Assembly: GCA_013696695.1 (NCBI GenBank)
Contig: JACCYD010001403.1
Location: 1 to 9,574, forward strand
From: Deltaproteobacteria bacterium
Lineage (GTDB): Bacteria; Myxococcota_A; Polyangia; Haliangiales; Haliangiaceae
DNA length: 9,574 bases
Direction of reading: 5' to 3'
Shown here: piece after piece, positions 1 through 5,385 of the stretch
Layout of the letters: each line of letters opens with the position of its first letter
Numbering within the stretch: the stretch's first letter is position 1
Notes under the pieces: generated by a model
What the model saw: only the letters and a program-made list of their open reading frames with translations
Database searches by the model: none
Told to the model about the DNA's origin: nothing
Position numbers and translations under genes: made by a program

Positions 1-246
1 GCCACAGACCACCGCGTCGGCGGGCACGTACTCGGCGCCCTGCCCCATCTCGGTGCCGTGGATGCCGACCTCGGTGTACGCGCCGTCGTCGAACAGCAGC
101 GCCATCCGCTCGCGCGCGGTCAACTTGCCGCGCTCGTGATGCTTCGCGACCTTGGCCTCGCCCCCGAGCTCCCTCGCCTTCGCGCGGCGGATCTGGAGCT
201 CTTCGACTCGCTCGCGCATGGTTGGCCCGCTCGTGTTCGTGGACAT
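1..246 (-). CDS. Acyl-CoA carboxylase carboxyltransferase (beta) subunit, N-terminal part
   Basis: Only the first 82 codons are in the window; the gene continues past the left edge. The visible product begins MSTNTSGPTMRERVEEL, then a charged helix with RRAKARELGGEAKVAKHHERG and the segment KLTARERMALLFDDGAYTEVG (about residues 42-62). This is the typical N-terminus of the biotin-dependent carboxyltransferase beta family (PccB/AccD5/MccB type), where it leads into the crotonase-like fold. In the family this subunit transfers CO2 from carboxybiotin to an acyl-CoA such as propionyl-CoA. The substrate cannot be judged from this fragment, because the later part of the sequence that would discriminate is missing. 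The ATG shares its A with the TGA of the upstream marR-type gene (TGATG) and has a good AAGGAG ribosome site inside that gene, so the two are probably one transcript with coupled translation. A second in-frame ATG at codon 10 is a less likely start. Confidence 0.86.
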   Translation of the reverse strand, partial: MSTNTSGPTMRERVEELQIRRAKARELGGEAKVAKHHERGKLTARERMALLFDDGAYTEVGIHGTEMGQGAEYVPADAVVCG

Positions 247-695
247 CAGGTCTCCTTCTTCACCGTTCGTTCGACGTAGTCGGCGATCTTGTCGAGCGTC
301 GCGATCAGCTGCGTGCGCTCGTCGGCCGGCAGCGCCATCACGGCGCCGCGCAGGATCTCCCACGGCGCGACATCGATCTTCTTGGCGGTCGCCTTGCCCT
401 GCGTCGTCAGCTTGATCTTCCAGACGCGGCGATCGTCGACGCTCTGTTCGCGCGTCACCAGATTCGCCGCGACCATGCGATCGACGATGCCGGTCACCGT
501 CGAGTTGGTCGCGACCATCCGCTTCGACAGCTCCGACAGCGAGAGATCACCGACGGTCTGCAGCAGCTTGATCACGTTGAGCTGCGTCGCGGTGATGCCG
601 AGCTTCGCGCACTGCTCGCGGGCGAGCCGGCGCGACTCGGTGTTGAGGTAGATCGTGGTCTCCACGATCCGGTCGATGCTTCGCGACCCAGACAT
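246..695 (-). CDS. MarR-family transcriptional regulator
   Basis: The 149-aa product has the length and layout of MarR proteins: N-terminal dimerisation helices (about 5-48), a winged helix-turn-helix (about 50-98) with the recognition region LSELSKRMVATNSTVTGIVD, the wing signature DDRR at 87-90, and a C-terminal dimerisation helix (about 120-145). MarR dimers bind palindromes in operator DNA and are usually released by a small ligand. The gene sits directly upstream of, and overlaps by one base, an acyl-CoA carboxyltransferase subunit gene, so it probably controls that gene together with itself. The ligand is unknown; an acyl-CoA or fatty acid derivative is a reasonable guess from context only. 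The start at 695 is favoured because it begins just inside a palindromic operator and no good alternative start precedes it. The Shine-Dalgarno match is weak (GAAG) and the predicted leader is very short. Confidence 0.93.
   Translation of the reverse strand: MSGSRSIDRIVETTIYLNTESRRLAREQCAKLGITATQLNVIKLLQTVGDLSLSELSKRMVATNSTVTGIVDRMVAANLVTREQSVDDRRVWKIKLTTQGKATAKKIDVAPWEILRGAVMALPADERTQLIATLDKIADYVERTVKKET
252..257 (-). promoter_or_regulatory. Ribosome binding site of the carboxyltransferase gene
   Basis: On the minus strand AAGGAG lies 5 nt before the ATG at 246, inside the last codons of the marR-type gene. It fixes the start at 246 rather than at the in-frame ATG nine codons later, and supports translational coupling across the TGATG junction. 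Confidence 0.7.
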
Positions 696-710
696 TTCGC
701 TTCACGAAAT
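694..710. promoter_or_regulatory. Palindromic operator overlapping the marR-type start codon
   Basis: ATTTCGCTTCACGAAAT is a perfect inverted repeat with 6-bp arms (694-699 and 705-710) around a 5-bp centre. It covers the start codon and the putative -10 of the MarR-family gene. The length and symmetry fit a MarR dimer site, so negative autoregulation is inferred. No second copy was seen in the window. Confidence 0.5.
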
Positions 711-734
711 ATCAGCAGAGCGTACTAATCGCAA
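706..734 (-). promoter_or_regulatory. Putative promoter of the marR-type/carboxyltransferase unit
   Basis: Read on the minus strand, TTGCGA (734-729; 4 of 6 to TTGACA) is followed after 17 bp by TATTTC (711-706; 3 of 6 to TATAAT), preceded by TG as in an extended -10 (TGATATTTC). Transcription would start about five bases before the ATG, giving an almost leaderless mRNA. The palindrome at 694-710 overlaps the -10 and start site, as expected for repression by steric block. The matches are modest. Confidence 0.33.
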
Positions 735-790
735 GCCAGACCATACCGGCGACCTTCGCACGCGGCGTTGGGCGACGCTGCGGTCGCGGC

Positions 791-859
791 GCGTTCAGCG
801 GATCGCGTAGCGCAGCGGAATCGCGGTAGCGTTCAGCGGATCGCGTTCAGCGGATCGCG
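791..859. repeat. Short GCGTTCAGCGGATCGCG repeats
   Basis: The 17-mer GCGTTCAGCGGATCGCG occurs three times exactly: 791-807, 829-845 and 843-859. The last two are in a 14-bp tandem phase, sharing three bases. A degenerate copy (GCGTAGCGCAGCGGAATCGCG) fills 805-825. The cluster lies between the marR-type promoter and the stop codon of the small minus-strand gene at 847-1017, whose TGA falls within the last copy. The function is unknown; it may be slippage-generated or a local protein-binding or RNA element. Confidence 0.7.
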
Positions 860-1017
860 TCGCGCGAAGCGTCAGCTTCGTTCGCGGTGTTCGCGCGAGC
901 GGCGCGCAACACTTCGGTGGTCAGGCGACGCACGTCGCTGACGTCGAACGCCTGGCTCGGCGTCCGGGTGGTCTTCTTGTTCCGCCACGTCGTGACTCTG
1001 TTCGTCGTGTTGTCCAT
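847..1017 (-). CDS. Small hypothetical protein (56 aa)
   Basis: The reading frame from ATG at 1017 gives a 56-aa, basic and Thr/Arg/Ala-rich peptide starting MDNTTNRVTTWRNKKTTRTP, with a central segment SQAFDVSDVRRLTTEVLRAA likely to be helical. It shows the strong G/C third-base preference of its neighbours, which is the main support for it being real. The same frame is open up to 1068, but a start there would put a run of atypical residues (Met-Arg-Pro-Ala...) in front, so the internal ATG is preferred. No family is recognised, no membrane segment or Cys motif is present, and the ribosome site is weak. The stop codon lies in a short tandem repeat, so the C-terminus could vary between strains. 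It could also be a non-functional frame. Confidence 0.42.
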   Translation of the reverse strand: MDNTTNRVTTWRNKKTTRTPSQAFDVSDVRRLTTEVLRAARANTANEADASRDAIR

Positions 1018-1083
1018 GACTCGTCGCTTTGAGGCTTGCAAACATAGGCCCATCCCCGCAGGTCGCATAGTCGAAAGTGGTGT

Positions 1084-1111
1084 GCGGACGCTTACACCGG
1101 GGTCAGTCCGC
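1084..1111. repeat. Hairpin-forming intergenic sequence (REP-like candidate)
   Basis: GCGGAC (1084-1089) and GTCCGC (1106-1111) form a 6-bp inverted repeat around a 16-nt loop containing ACACCGGGGTCAG. It lies in the gene-free stretch 1018-1207 between two minus-strand hypothetical genes. Such imperfect hairpins with a GGGGTCAG core can be dispersed repetitive palindromes, but only one copy is visible here, so this is tentative. Nothing else was recognised in 1018-1207. Confidence 0.25.
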
Positions 1112-1207
1112 CCCGAACAGCGCGACTCCGGCCGTTCGAGGACCGCGCCGCGGACGTACGGCCCGACGCCGGCGAACGACGTCCCCCGAGCCGATCGCGA
1201 TGAGCTG

Positions 1208-1630
1208 TTAGAAACCGCCTTCGACGCCGAGCCCTGGAACCGTGTCCTGCGGGCTCTCGACCACGACCGGTGAGAAGATCAGCGAGAACCGATTTGCACG
1301 CTCCTGCGAGACGCGGTCGTACCGCGGCATCCGGCTGTAGACGCTCGTCCGGATCATCCGCCAGACCCACGGCATCTCGACCGCGGAGGCCCGCGGAACG
1401 CGATGCGTGCGCAGCGAGACAGCGAGTGGATCAGGTTGGGTCGTTCGCTCGGCCCGCGCGAAGGCGAGCTGGACCATCGACCGCGCCGGCGCGATCTCGC
1501 GGCGCGCTGCGTTGCCGTAAGCGGGAGTCTCGGTGCGTGTCTGGACGGAGACGCACACGGTGCCGTTGGGACACGCTTCGGCCCGCGGGGCCGCTAGCAT
1601 CACCAACATCGAGATCAAGACCACGCGCAC
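1208..1630 (-). CDS. Small secreted protein of unknown function
   Basis: The frame from GTG at 1630 encodes 140 aa with an N-terminal export signal: MRVVLISMLVMLAAPRAEAC, i.e. a short basic n-region, a hydrophobic core (about 3-14) and an AEA site favouring signal peptidase I cleavage before Cys20. The residues before the cysteine do not make a proper lipobox. The mature part starts CPNGTVCVSVQTR, with Cys20 and Cys26 as a possible disulfide, then an Arg-rich middle (about 43-115) and a Gly-ended tail. No known domain is recognised; small ACP-x-G-x-x-C-starting exported proteins of this kind are common as hypotheticals in myxobacteria (recollection, not checked). Upstream of the GTG the frame remains open without an ATG or GTG nearby, so the start could be slightly longer. 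It lies about 130 bp downstream of the haem operon. Confidence 0.7.
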   Translation of the reverse strand: MRVVLISMLVMLAAPRAEACPNGTVCVSVQTRTETPAYGNAARREIAPARSMVQLAFARAERTTQPDPLAVSLRTHRVPRASAVEMPWVWRMIRTSVYSRMPRYDRVSQERANRFSLIFSPVVVESPQDTVPGLGVEGGF

Positions 1631-1743
1631 GGTCAGGGCTAACGCAATCCGCGTACCGAGGAGTCCCGACAGGTAACCCCGCGATGCGCCAGCCCTGACT
1701 CGGCGGAGTATCCCGTCCGTGGATGCCGGACTGGTCAGGATTG

Positions 1744-1760
1744 TGCGCCCTGGCGCAGGG
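1744..1760 (-). terminator. Compact hairpin after the haem operon, possible terminator
   Basis: CCCTG-GCG-CAGGG (1748-1760) is a perfect 5-bp stem with a 3-nt loop, overlapping the palindrome TGCGCC-CT-GGCGCA (1744-1757). It starts 3 bp past the stop of the small ORF that ends the hemX-hemA-hemC operon. No U-tract follows, so it is at best an atypical terminator or an RNA 3'-end stabiliser. The remainder of 1631-1743 shows no convincing gene; a 9-bp inverted repeat spans 1632-1699. Confidence 0.25.
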
Positions 1761-1762
1761 GA

Positions 1763-1873
1763 TCATTCGTCGAGGACCACCGTACCGCGCGGGAGCTCGA
1801 CGACAACGCGGCAACCTGGGCGGTCGTGCCGGACCGCGGGCACCTGGTGCCCGATGACCGTCGCGCCTCTCAC
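1763..1873 (-). CDS. Putative 36-aa ORF translationally coupled to hemC
   Basis: A GTG at 1873-1871 overlaps the hemC stop as GTGA, exactly like the two preceding gene junctions in this operon. The frame runs 36 codons to TGA at 1763. The product starts MRGATVIGHQVPAVRHDR and ends VVVELPRGTVVLDE; it looks like a few beta strands and has one Cys. About 31 of 37 codons end in G or C, as in real genes of the window. It is too short to be hemD, the gene that often follows hemC, and resembles no family I know. It contains the perfect palindrome GGGCACCTGGTGCCC (1838-1852). It may be a genuine microprotein, the shortened start of a once longer gene, or a coincidence; the triple GTGA pattern is the main argument for it. 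Confidence 0.45.
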   Translation of the reverse strand: MRGATVIGHQVPAVRHDRPGCRVVVELPRGTVVLDE

Positions 1874-2790
1874 TTCGTCGCTGAGAGGATCTCGGCCGCG
1901 CCGCGCGCGAGCAGGTCGTCGGCGAGACGCGTACCGAGGAGCTCCGCGTCTGCCACCGAGCCGCGAACTTCACCGTGCAGGATCTGCGAGCCATCGGGCA
2001 TGCCGCACATGCCGACCATGTGAATGCCGCCATCGCGATCTACCGCGTGGGCAGCGAGTGGCGTCTGACAGCTGCCGCCCATGCGGAGCAAGAACGAGCG
2101 CTCGGCGGCGATCCGCCGCGCTTCGGCCTCGTCGTGGATCGCGCGCCGGACGATCTCCGCGACCTGGTCGCCCGCGCGCGTCTCGAGGCCGAGCACGCCC
2201 TGCGCGACCGCGGGGATCGAGAGCTCGATCGGCAGCAGCTGCGTGATCCGATTCGCCATGCCGAGGCGAGTCAGGCCGGCGGCGGCGAGCACGATCGCGT
2301 CGAACTCCCCCTCGTCGAGCTTCCGGATCCGCGTCGGCACGTTGCCGCGCAGCAGCGCGATCTTCAGATCCGGTCGGCGTGCGAGCAGCTGACACTGGCG
2401 GCGCATGCTCGACGTCCCGACCTTCGCGCCCTGCGGCAGCGTGTCGACCGTGACGGCCTCACGCGCGCACAGCGCATCCCACGGCACCTCGCGCGACGAC
2501 ACCGCGATCAACTCCAGGCCGGGCTCGAGCTCGGCGGGCACGTCCTTCATCGAGTGCACCGCGACATCGGCCGTGCGATCGATCAGCGCCTGCTCGATCT
2601 CCTTCACGAACAGCCCCTTGCCGCCGACCTTCGCGAGCGCCACGTCGAGGATCTTGTCGCCCTGCGTGGTGATGACGTTGAAGTCGATCGCGAGCGCGGA
2701 CTCGACCGCGAGTAACCGCGCCTTCAGGTGTTCTGCTTGCCACAGCGCGAGCTGGCTGCCGCGCGTGGCGATCACGATGCGTTCGGTCAC
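1870..2790 (-). CDS. hemC: Porphobilinogen deaminase (hydroxymethylbilane synthase)
   Basis: HemC joins four porphobilinogen molecules into hydroxymethylbilane, the linear precursor of uroporphyrinogen III, in the cytoplasm. The product is 306 aa, close to the family's usual 310. It opens with IATRGSQLALWQ (7-18), then shows AVHSMKDVP with the catalytic Asp83 and Lys82, VGTSSMRRQ (Arg130, Arg131) and LRGNVPTRIRKL (Arg148, Arg154) for the acidic substrate side chains. The segment MGGSCQTP carries Cys241, which holds the dipyrromethane cofactor. The GTG at 2790 is chosen because it overlaps the hemA stop as GTGA and puts the first strand (ERIVIATR) at the normal place. An upstream in-frame extension to 2904 exists only as the shadow of hemA. 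The gene is the fourth of the haem operon and is itself followed by a GTGA-coupled small ORF. Confidence 0.98.
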   Translation of the reverse strand: MTERIVIATRGSQLALWQAEHLKARLLAVESALAIDFNVITTQGDKILDVALAKVGGKGLFVKEIEQALIDRTADVAVHSMKDVPAELEPGLELIAVSSREVPWDALCAREAVTVDTLPQGAKVGTSSMRRQCQLLARRPDLKIALLRGNVPTRIRKLDEGEFDAIVLAAAGLTRLGMANRITQLLPIELSIPAVAQGVLGLETRAGDQVAEIVRRAIHDEAEARRIAAERSFLLRMGGSCQTPLAAHAVDRDGGIHMVGMCGMPDGSQILHGEVRGSVADAELLGTRLADDLLARGAAEILSATK

Positions 2791-4151
2791 GTGGCCGCCT
2801 TCTTCTGCACCGACTCTGCCATGGGTGCCGCGGGAATCGGGTGCTGGGAGTCGTTCTGTGATGCGTCCGCGTTCGTCGCCGGCTCGATTCCGAACAGCTC
2901 GCACAACACCTCGGCGCGCAGCGATGCCTCCTCGGCCGTCGCCTCGCGCAGCGCCGCGGTCGGCGCGTGCAGCAGCTTGTTGACGACGAGCTGGACCAGG
3001 CGCTGCGCGGCCTCGCGCTGCTGCGCCGGCGTGTGTTCCTTGCGCGACAGCTGATCGAGCGTCTTCTGCAGCTCGGCCTCGGCGATCGCGTTGAAGTGCT
3101 CGCGCAGCGCCTTGATCGTCGGCACCACGCCCTGGGTTCGCAGCCAGTGCTCGAACTGACCGGCCTCGTGCTCGACGATCCGCATCGCGTGATCGCCGGC
3201 TTTCGCGCGCTCGGCGAGGTTCGCGTGCACGACCTTCTCGAGGTCGTCGATGTCGTAAAGGAACACGCCGTCGAATTCGCCGATCTTTGGATCAGCGTCG
3301 CGCGGCACGGCGATGTCGATCACGAACACCGGCCGCCACTTGCGCTGCTTCGTGACTTTCTTGAACAGCGCCTTGGTCAGCACCGGCTCGCGCGCGCCGG
3401 TGGAGCTGATCACGATGTCGGCCTCGACGAGCAGCGCTTCGAGCTCCTCCCATGGTCTGGCCACCGCATCGATCTCGGCGGCGAGCTTGTTCGCTTTCTC
3501 CGGCGAGCGATTGGTGACCGTGATCTCGTGCGCGCCCGACGAATGCAGGTGGCGCGCAGCGAGCCGCGACATCTTGCCGGCGCCGACGACGAGCACGCGC
3601 TTGCCCGCGAGGTCGTTGAACACGCGCTTCGCGAGATCGACCGCGACCGTCGACACGTTCGCCGCGCCTCGCGCGATCGACGTCTCGGTGCGCACGCGCT
3701 TGGCGACCCCGAACGCGCGCTCGAGGCAGCGCCCGAGCACCGGGCCCGAGGTCCCTGCCCCACCCGCCACGCCGTACGCATCCTTGAGCTGGCCGAGGAT
3801 CTGGGACTCGCCGAGCACGAGCGAATCGAGCGCGCTCGCGACCTGGAAGATGTGGCGGACGGCCTCGTTGCCGCGGCGGTCGTACAACACGTCGGCGACG
3901 TCGGCGGGGTGGAGCCCGCGCTGCTCGGCGAGAAACCGCCGCACGCCGCCGGTGGCATCGGCACCGGGCCGCGCGACGCCGTAGACCTCGACGCGGTTGC
4001 AGGTCGAGACCAAAAGCGCCTCGGAGACCGGGTGCCCGACGACCAGGCTGCGCAGCGCATCCGCGATCTCTTCCTCGCGGAACGCCAGCTTCTCGCGCAC
4101 CGCGACGGGTGCCGTTCGCCAGCTGATCCCGACGACGAACAGCTCGCTCAC
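2787..4151 (-). CDS. hemA: Glutamyl-tRNA reductase
   Basis: The enzyme reduces glutamyl-tRNA(Glu) with NADPH to glutamate-1-semialdehyde, the committed step of the C5 pathway to 5-aminolevulinate. From GTG 4151 the product has 454 aa. The catalytic domain begins SELFVVGISWRTAPV and carries LLVSTCNRVEVYG with the nucleophile Cys51. LDSLVLGESQILGQLKDAY (109-127) is the family signature. The NADPH domain shows VLVVGAGKMSRLAARHL (186-202), SSTGAREPVL (249-258) and VIDIAVPRDADP (277-288). A long spinal helix and the C-terminal dimerisation domain follow (about 315-422). A hydrophilic tail of some 30 residues (PATNADASQNDSQHP...) extends past the usual end and looks disordered. The start overlaps the stop of the HemX-like gene as GTGA, and the stop overlaps the hemC start in the same way, so translation is probably coupled through all three. 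Confidence 0.98.
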   Translation of the reverse strand: MSELFVVGISWRTAPVAVREKLAFREEEIADALRSLVVGHPVSEALLVSTCNRVEVYGVARPGADATGGVRRFLAEQRGLHPADVADVLYDRRGNEAVRHIFQVASALDSLVLGESQILGQLKDAYGVAGGAGTSGPVLGRCLERAFGVAKRVRTETSIARGAANVSTVAVDLAKRVFNDLAGKRVLVVGAGKMSRLAARHLHSSGAHEITVTNRSPEKANKLAAEIDAVARPWEELEALLVEADIVISSTGAREPVLTKALFKKVTKQRKWRPVFVIDIAVPRDADPKIGEFDGVFLYDIDDLEKVVHANLAERAKAGDHAMRIVEHEAGQFEHWLRTQGVVPTIKALREHFNAIAEAELQKTLDQLSRKEHTPAQQREAAQRLVQLVVNKLLHAPTAALREATAEEASLRAEVLCELFGIEPATNADASQNDSQHPIPAAPMAESVQKKAAT

Positions 4152-4972
4152 TCGACGATCCTCCGGATCAGGTAGATCGCGAGGACCGCCACGGCCGCCG
4201 CAAACCCACTCAGGGTCAGCCGCGCCGCGCGCCGGCCGCGCCAGCCGTACACCTGCCGGGCGAGGAGCAGCCCGCCGAACGCGAGCCAGGTCACCGCGGC
4301 GAGCGGATACTCCGGACGATCGAGCGACTCGCCGAGCTTGGCGACCCACATCGCACCGAGCACGAGTGCGATCGTGAAGATCGGGAACCCGATCCAGGTC
4401 AGCCGGTGGCTCGTGCGATCGAGCGCCTCGAGCGGCGTGCCCTTGTCGCGAAACGCGAGGGCATCGAGCTTCTTCTTCTTGAGCGCGCGCTCCTCGACGA
4501 GATAGATCGCCGACAGCGCACTCGCGAGCGCGAACAAGCCGACGCCGATCGTCGCCAGCGAGATGTGGATCTTGCCGAGGGTGGACAGATCTTCGGGGGC
4601 GGTGCCGGCCGGCGTCAGCCGCGCCGCGACCAGCATGATCAGCGCCACCGGCATCACGACGACGCCGCCAATGGTCAACCGGTACCGGACGCTCGCCAGC
4701 AAGTACCCACCGGTGACGATGAATGCGAGGAACCCGATCGCTTCGCGCACCGATTGCGCGGGGTGGACGTGCAGCGTGCCGCGCCAGCCGATGTCGACCC
4801 CGTGGGCGGCAAACGCCACGCCCACCAGCACCAGCGCAACCGGCCGTGCCTTCGCTTTCCCTGCGAGCACCCAGAACAGCGCCGCCGTGGCGGCGGCGTA
4901 GGCGACGACGGCGACCCAGAAGGCCGGCGATGGCGCGACCGACAGCAGGCGCTCGCCAGCCAGCGTATCCAT
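4148..4972 (-). CDS. HemX/CcsA-like cytochrome c assembly family membrane protein
   Basis: This 274-aa protein has about eight hydrophobic segments (near 17-38, 45-62, 77-97, 100-117, 132-158, 191-212, 222-240, 252-270), the size and topology of HemX-type members of the CcsA/CcmC family (Pfam cytochrome c assembly). GKIHISLATIGVGLF (133-147) and the stretch DRTSHRLTWIGFPIFTIALVLGAMW (185-209) align by eye with the corresponding CcsA core, including the histidines at 136 and 189. The tryptophan-rich haem-handling WWD motif that should follow (W-x-W-D-P-K-E) is replaced by LGESLDRPEYPLAAVTW, so a true cytochrome c synthetase role is doubtful. In Bacillus, HemX lies in the hem operon and affects the HemA level; the placement immediately before hemA suggests a similar role here. 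The ATG is preceded by GGGCGGGA 14 nt after the upstream stop. Confidence 0.87.
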   Translation of the reverse strand: MDTLAGERLLSVAPSPAFWVAVVAYAAATAALFWVLAGKAKARPVALVLVGVAFAAHGVDIGWRGTLHVHPAQSVREAIGFLAFIVTGGYLLASVRYRLTIGGVVVMPVALIMLVAARLTPAGTAPEDLSTLGKIHISLATIGVGLFALASALSAIYLVEERALKKKKLDALAFRDKGTPLEALDRTSHRLTWIGFPIFTIALVLGAMWVAKLGESLDRPEYPLAAVTWLAFGGLLLARQVYGWRGRRAARLTLSGFAAAVAVLAIYLIRRIVE

Positions 4973-4986
4973 CTAGGTCCCGCCCA

Positions 4987-5283
4987 TCACAGCAGCGGCT
5001 CGCCGATGAAGCCGTCGATCACGTCGTACGCGGTGTCGCGATAGATGACCGAGCTCTCGAACTGCTCGCCGCCGTTCTCCTCGAGCCAGTCCTTCGACTT
5101 GACCAAGCCGACCAGATCGTTCGGATCGTGGTCCTGCCCGGTGGCCTTCACGAAGCACACTCCCGGCTTCATCACGAACGACCGGTTGAGCTCGGTCAGC
5201 GTCATCCGATCTCCGATGAGCGAGGCCCGCCCTTCGGCAGTCCAGTTATCGAGGCGCTCGACGGAGATGAACAGGCGTGACAT
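4987..5283 (-). CDS. Conserved-looking 98-aa protein of unknown function, head of the haem operon
   Basis: The product (MSRLFISVERLDNWTAEGRA...) is soluble, 98 aa, with no signal peptide or membrane segment. Visible blocks are RLFISVERLDNWTAEGRASLIGDRMTL (3-29), RSFVMKPGVCFVKATGQDHDP (34-54), LVGLVKSKDWLEENGGEQF (58-76) and a C-terminal SVIYRDTAYDVIDGFIGEPLL (78-98). These look like an all-beta fold similar in length to small uncharacterised proteins of myxobacteria that I recall only vaguely; no named family or catalytic motif is recognised. It ends 14 bp before the HemX-like gene in the same direction, so it is probably the first gene of the hemX-hemA-hemC transcript. It also diverges from trxA. 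The ATG at 5283 is chosen because the frame upstream runs through the promoter region and into trxA; its ribosome site is weak. Confidence 0.82.
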   Translation of the reverse strand: MSRLFISVERLDNWTAEGRASLIGDRMTLTELNRSFVMKPGVCFVKATGQDHDPNDLVGLVKSKDWLEENGGEQFESSVIYRDTAYDVIDGFIGEPLL

Positions 5284-5385
5284 CCGGGGGGTAATGATAC
5301 CGCTCGCTCGGCGAGCCGACCAGGTGTCCAGGTTGCCACGGGGAGGCCATGGGGTTATGTAAGGGGACCTCTGGAGGTACCGAAG
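5284..5385. promoter_or_regulatory. Divergent intergenic region between the haem operon and trxA
   Basis: These 102 bp must hold promoters for both directions. On the minus strand TATCAT (5299-5294) matches the -10 consensus at 5 of 6 positions, but would leave a leader of only a few bases before the ATG at 5283 and lacks a clear -35. On the plus strand TTGCCA (5333-5338; 5 of 6 to TTGACA) is followed, after 16-17 bp, by the poor -10 candidates TTATGT (5355-5360) or TATGTA (5356-5361). No palindromic operator stands out. Confidence 0.38.
5373..5378 (+). promoter_or_regulatory. Strong ribosome binding site of trxA
   Basis: GGAGGT lies 7 nt before the ATG at 5386. It is a full Shine-Dalgarno match and the strongest in the window, consistent with an abundantly made thioredoxin, and it settles the start codon. 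Confidence 0.8.

Noticed and set aside
887..1273. 128-aa plus-strand frame over the hypothetical genes at 847-1630
   Set aside because: It has no ribosome site or recognisable motif, and the opposing minus-strand frames have better codon use and, for 1208-1630, a signal peptide.
1632..1699. 9-bp inverted repeat GTCAGGGCT/AGCCCTGAC with a 50-nt loop
   Set aside because: Arms this short and far apart are expected by chance fairly often in a few hundred bases; no associated promoter elements were seen.
1650..1941. 14-bp direct repeat CGCGTACCGAGGAG (1650-1663 and 1928-1941)
   Set aside because: One copy codes for LLGTR in hemC and the flanks diverge at once, so this is not evidence of duplication or an attachment site.
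1970..2715. Long frames on both strands over hemC (plus 1975-2715, minus 1970-2395)
   Set aside because: They are shadows of hemC in other frames; hemC is confirmed by its cofactor cysteine and arginine motifs.
2791..2904. N-terminal extension of hemC upstream of the GTG at 2790
   Set aside because: It would overlap hemA by over 100 bp and adds no family-like residues; the GTGA overlap start fits the family length.
2967..4175. 402-aa open frame on the plus strand
   Set aside because: It lies entirely opposite hemA, has atypical composition, and shows no domain.
4973..4986. Four-codon ATG...TAG frame bridging the 98-aa gene and the HemX-like gene
   Set aside because: It reads MGGT-stop with TGATG and TAGATG junctions; it is too short to be called and probably coincidental.
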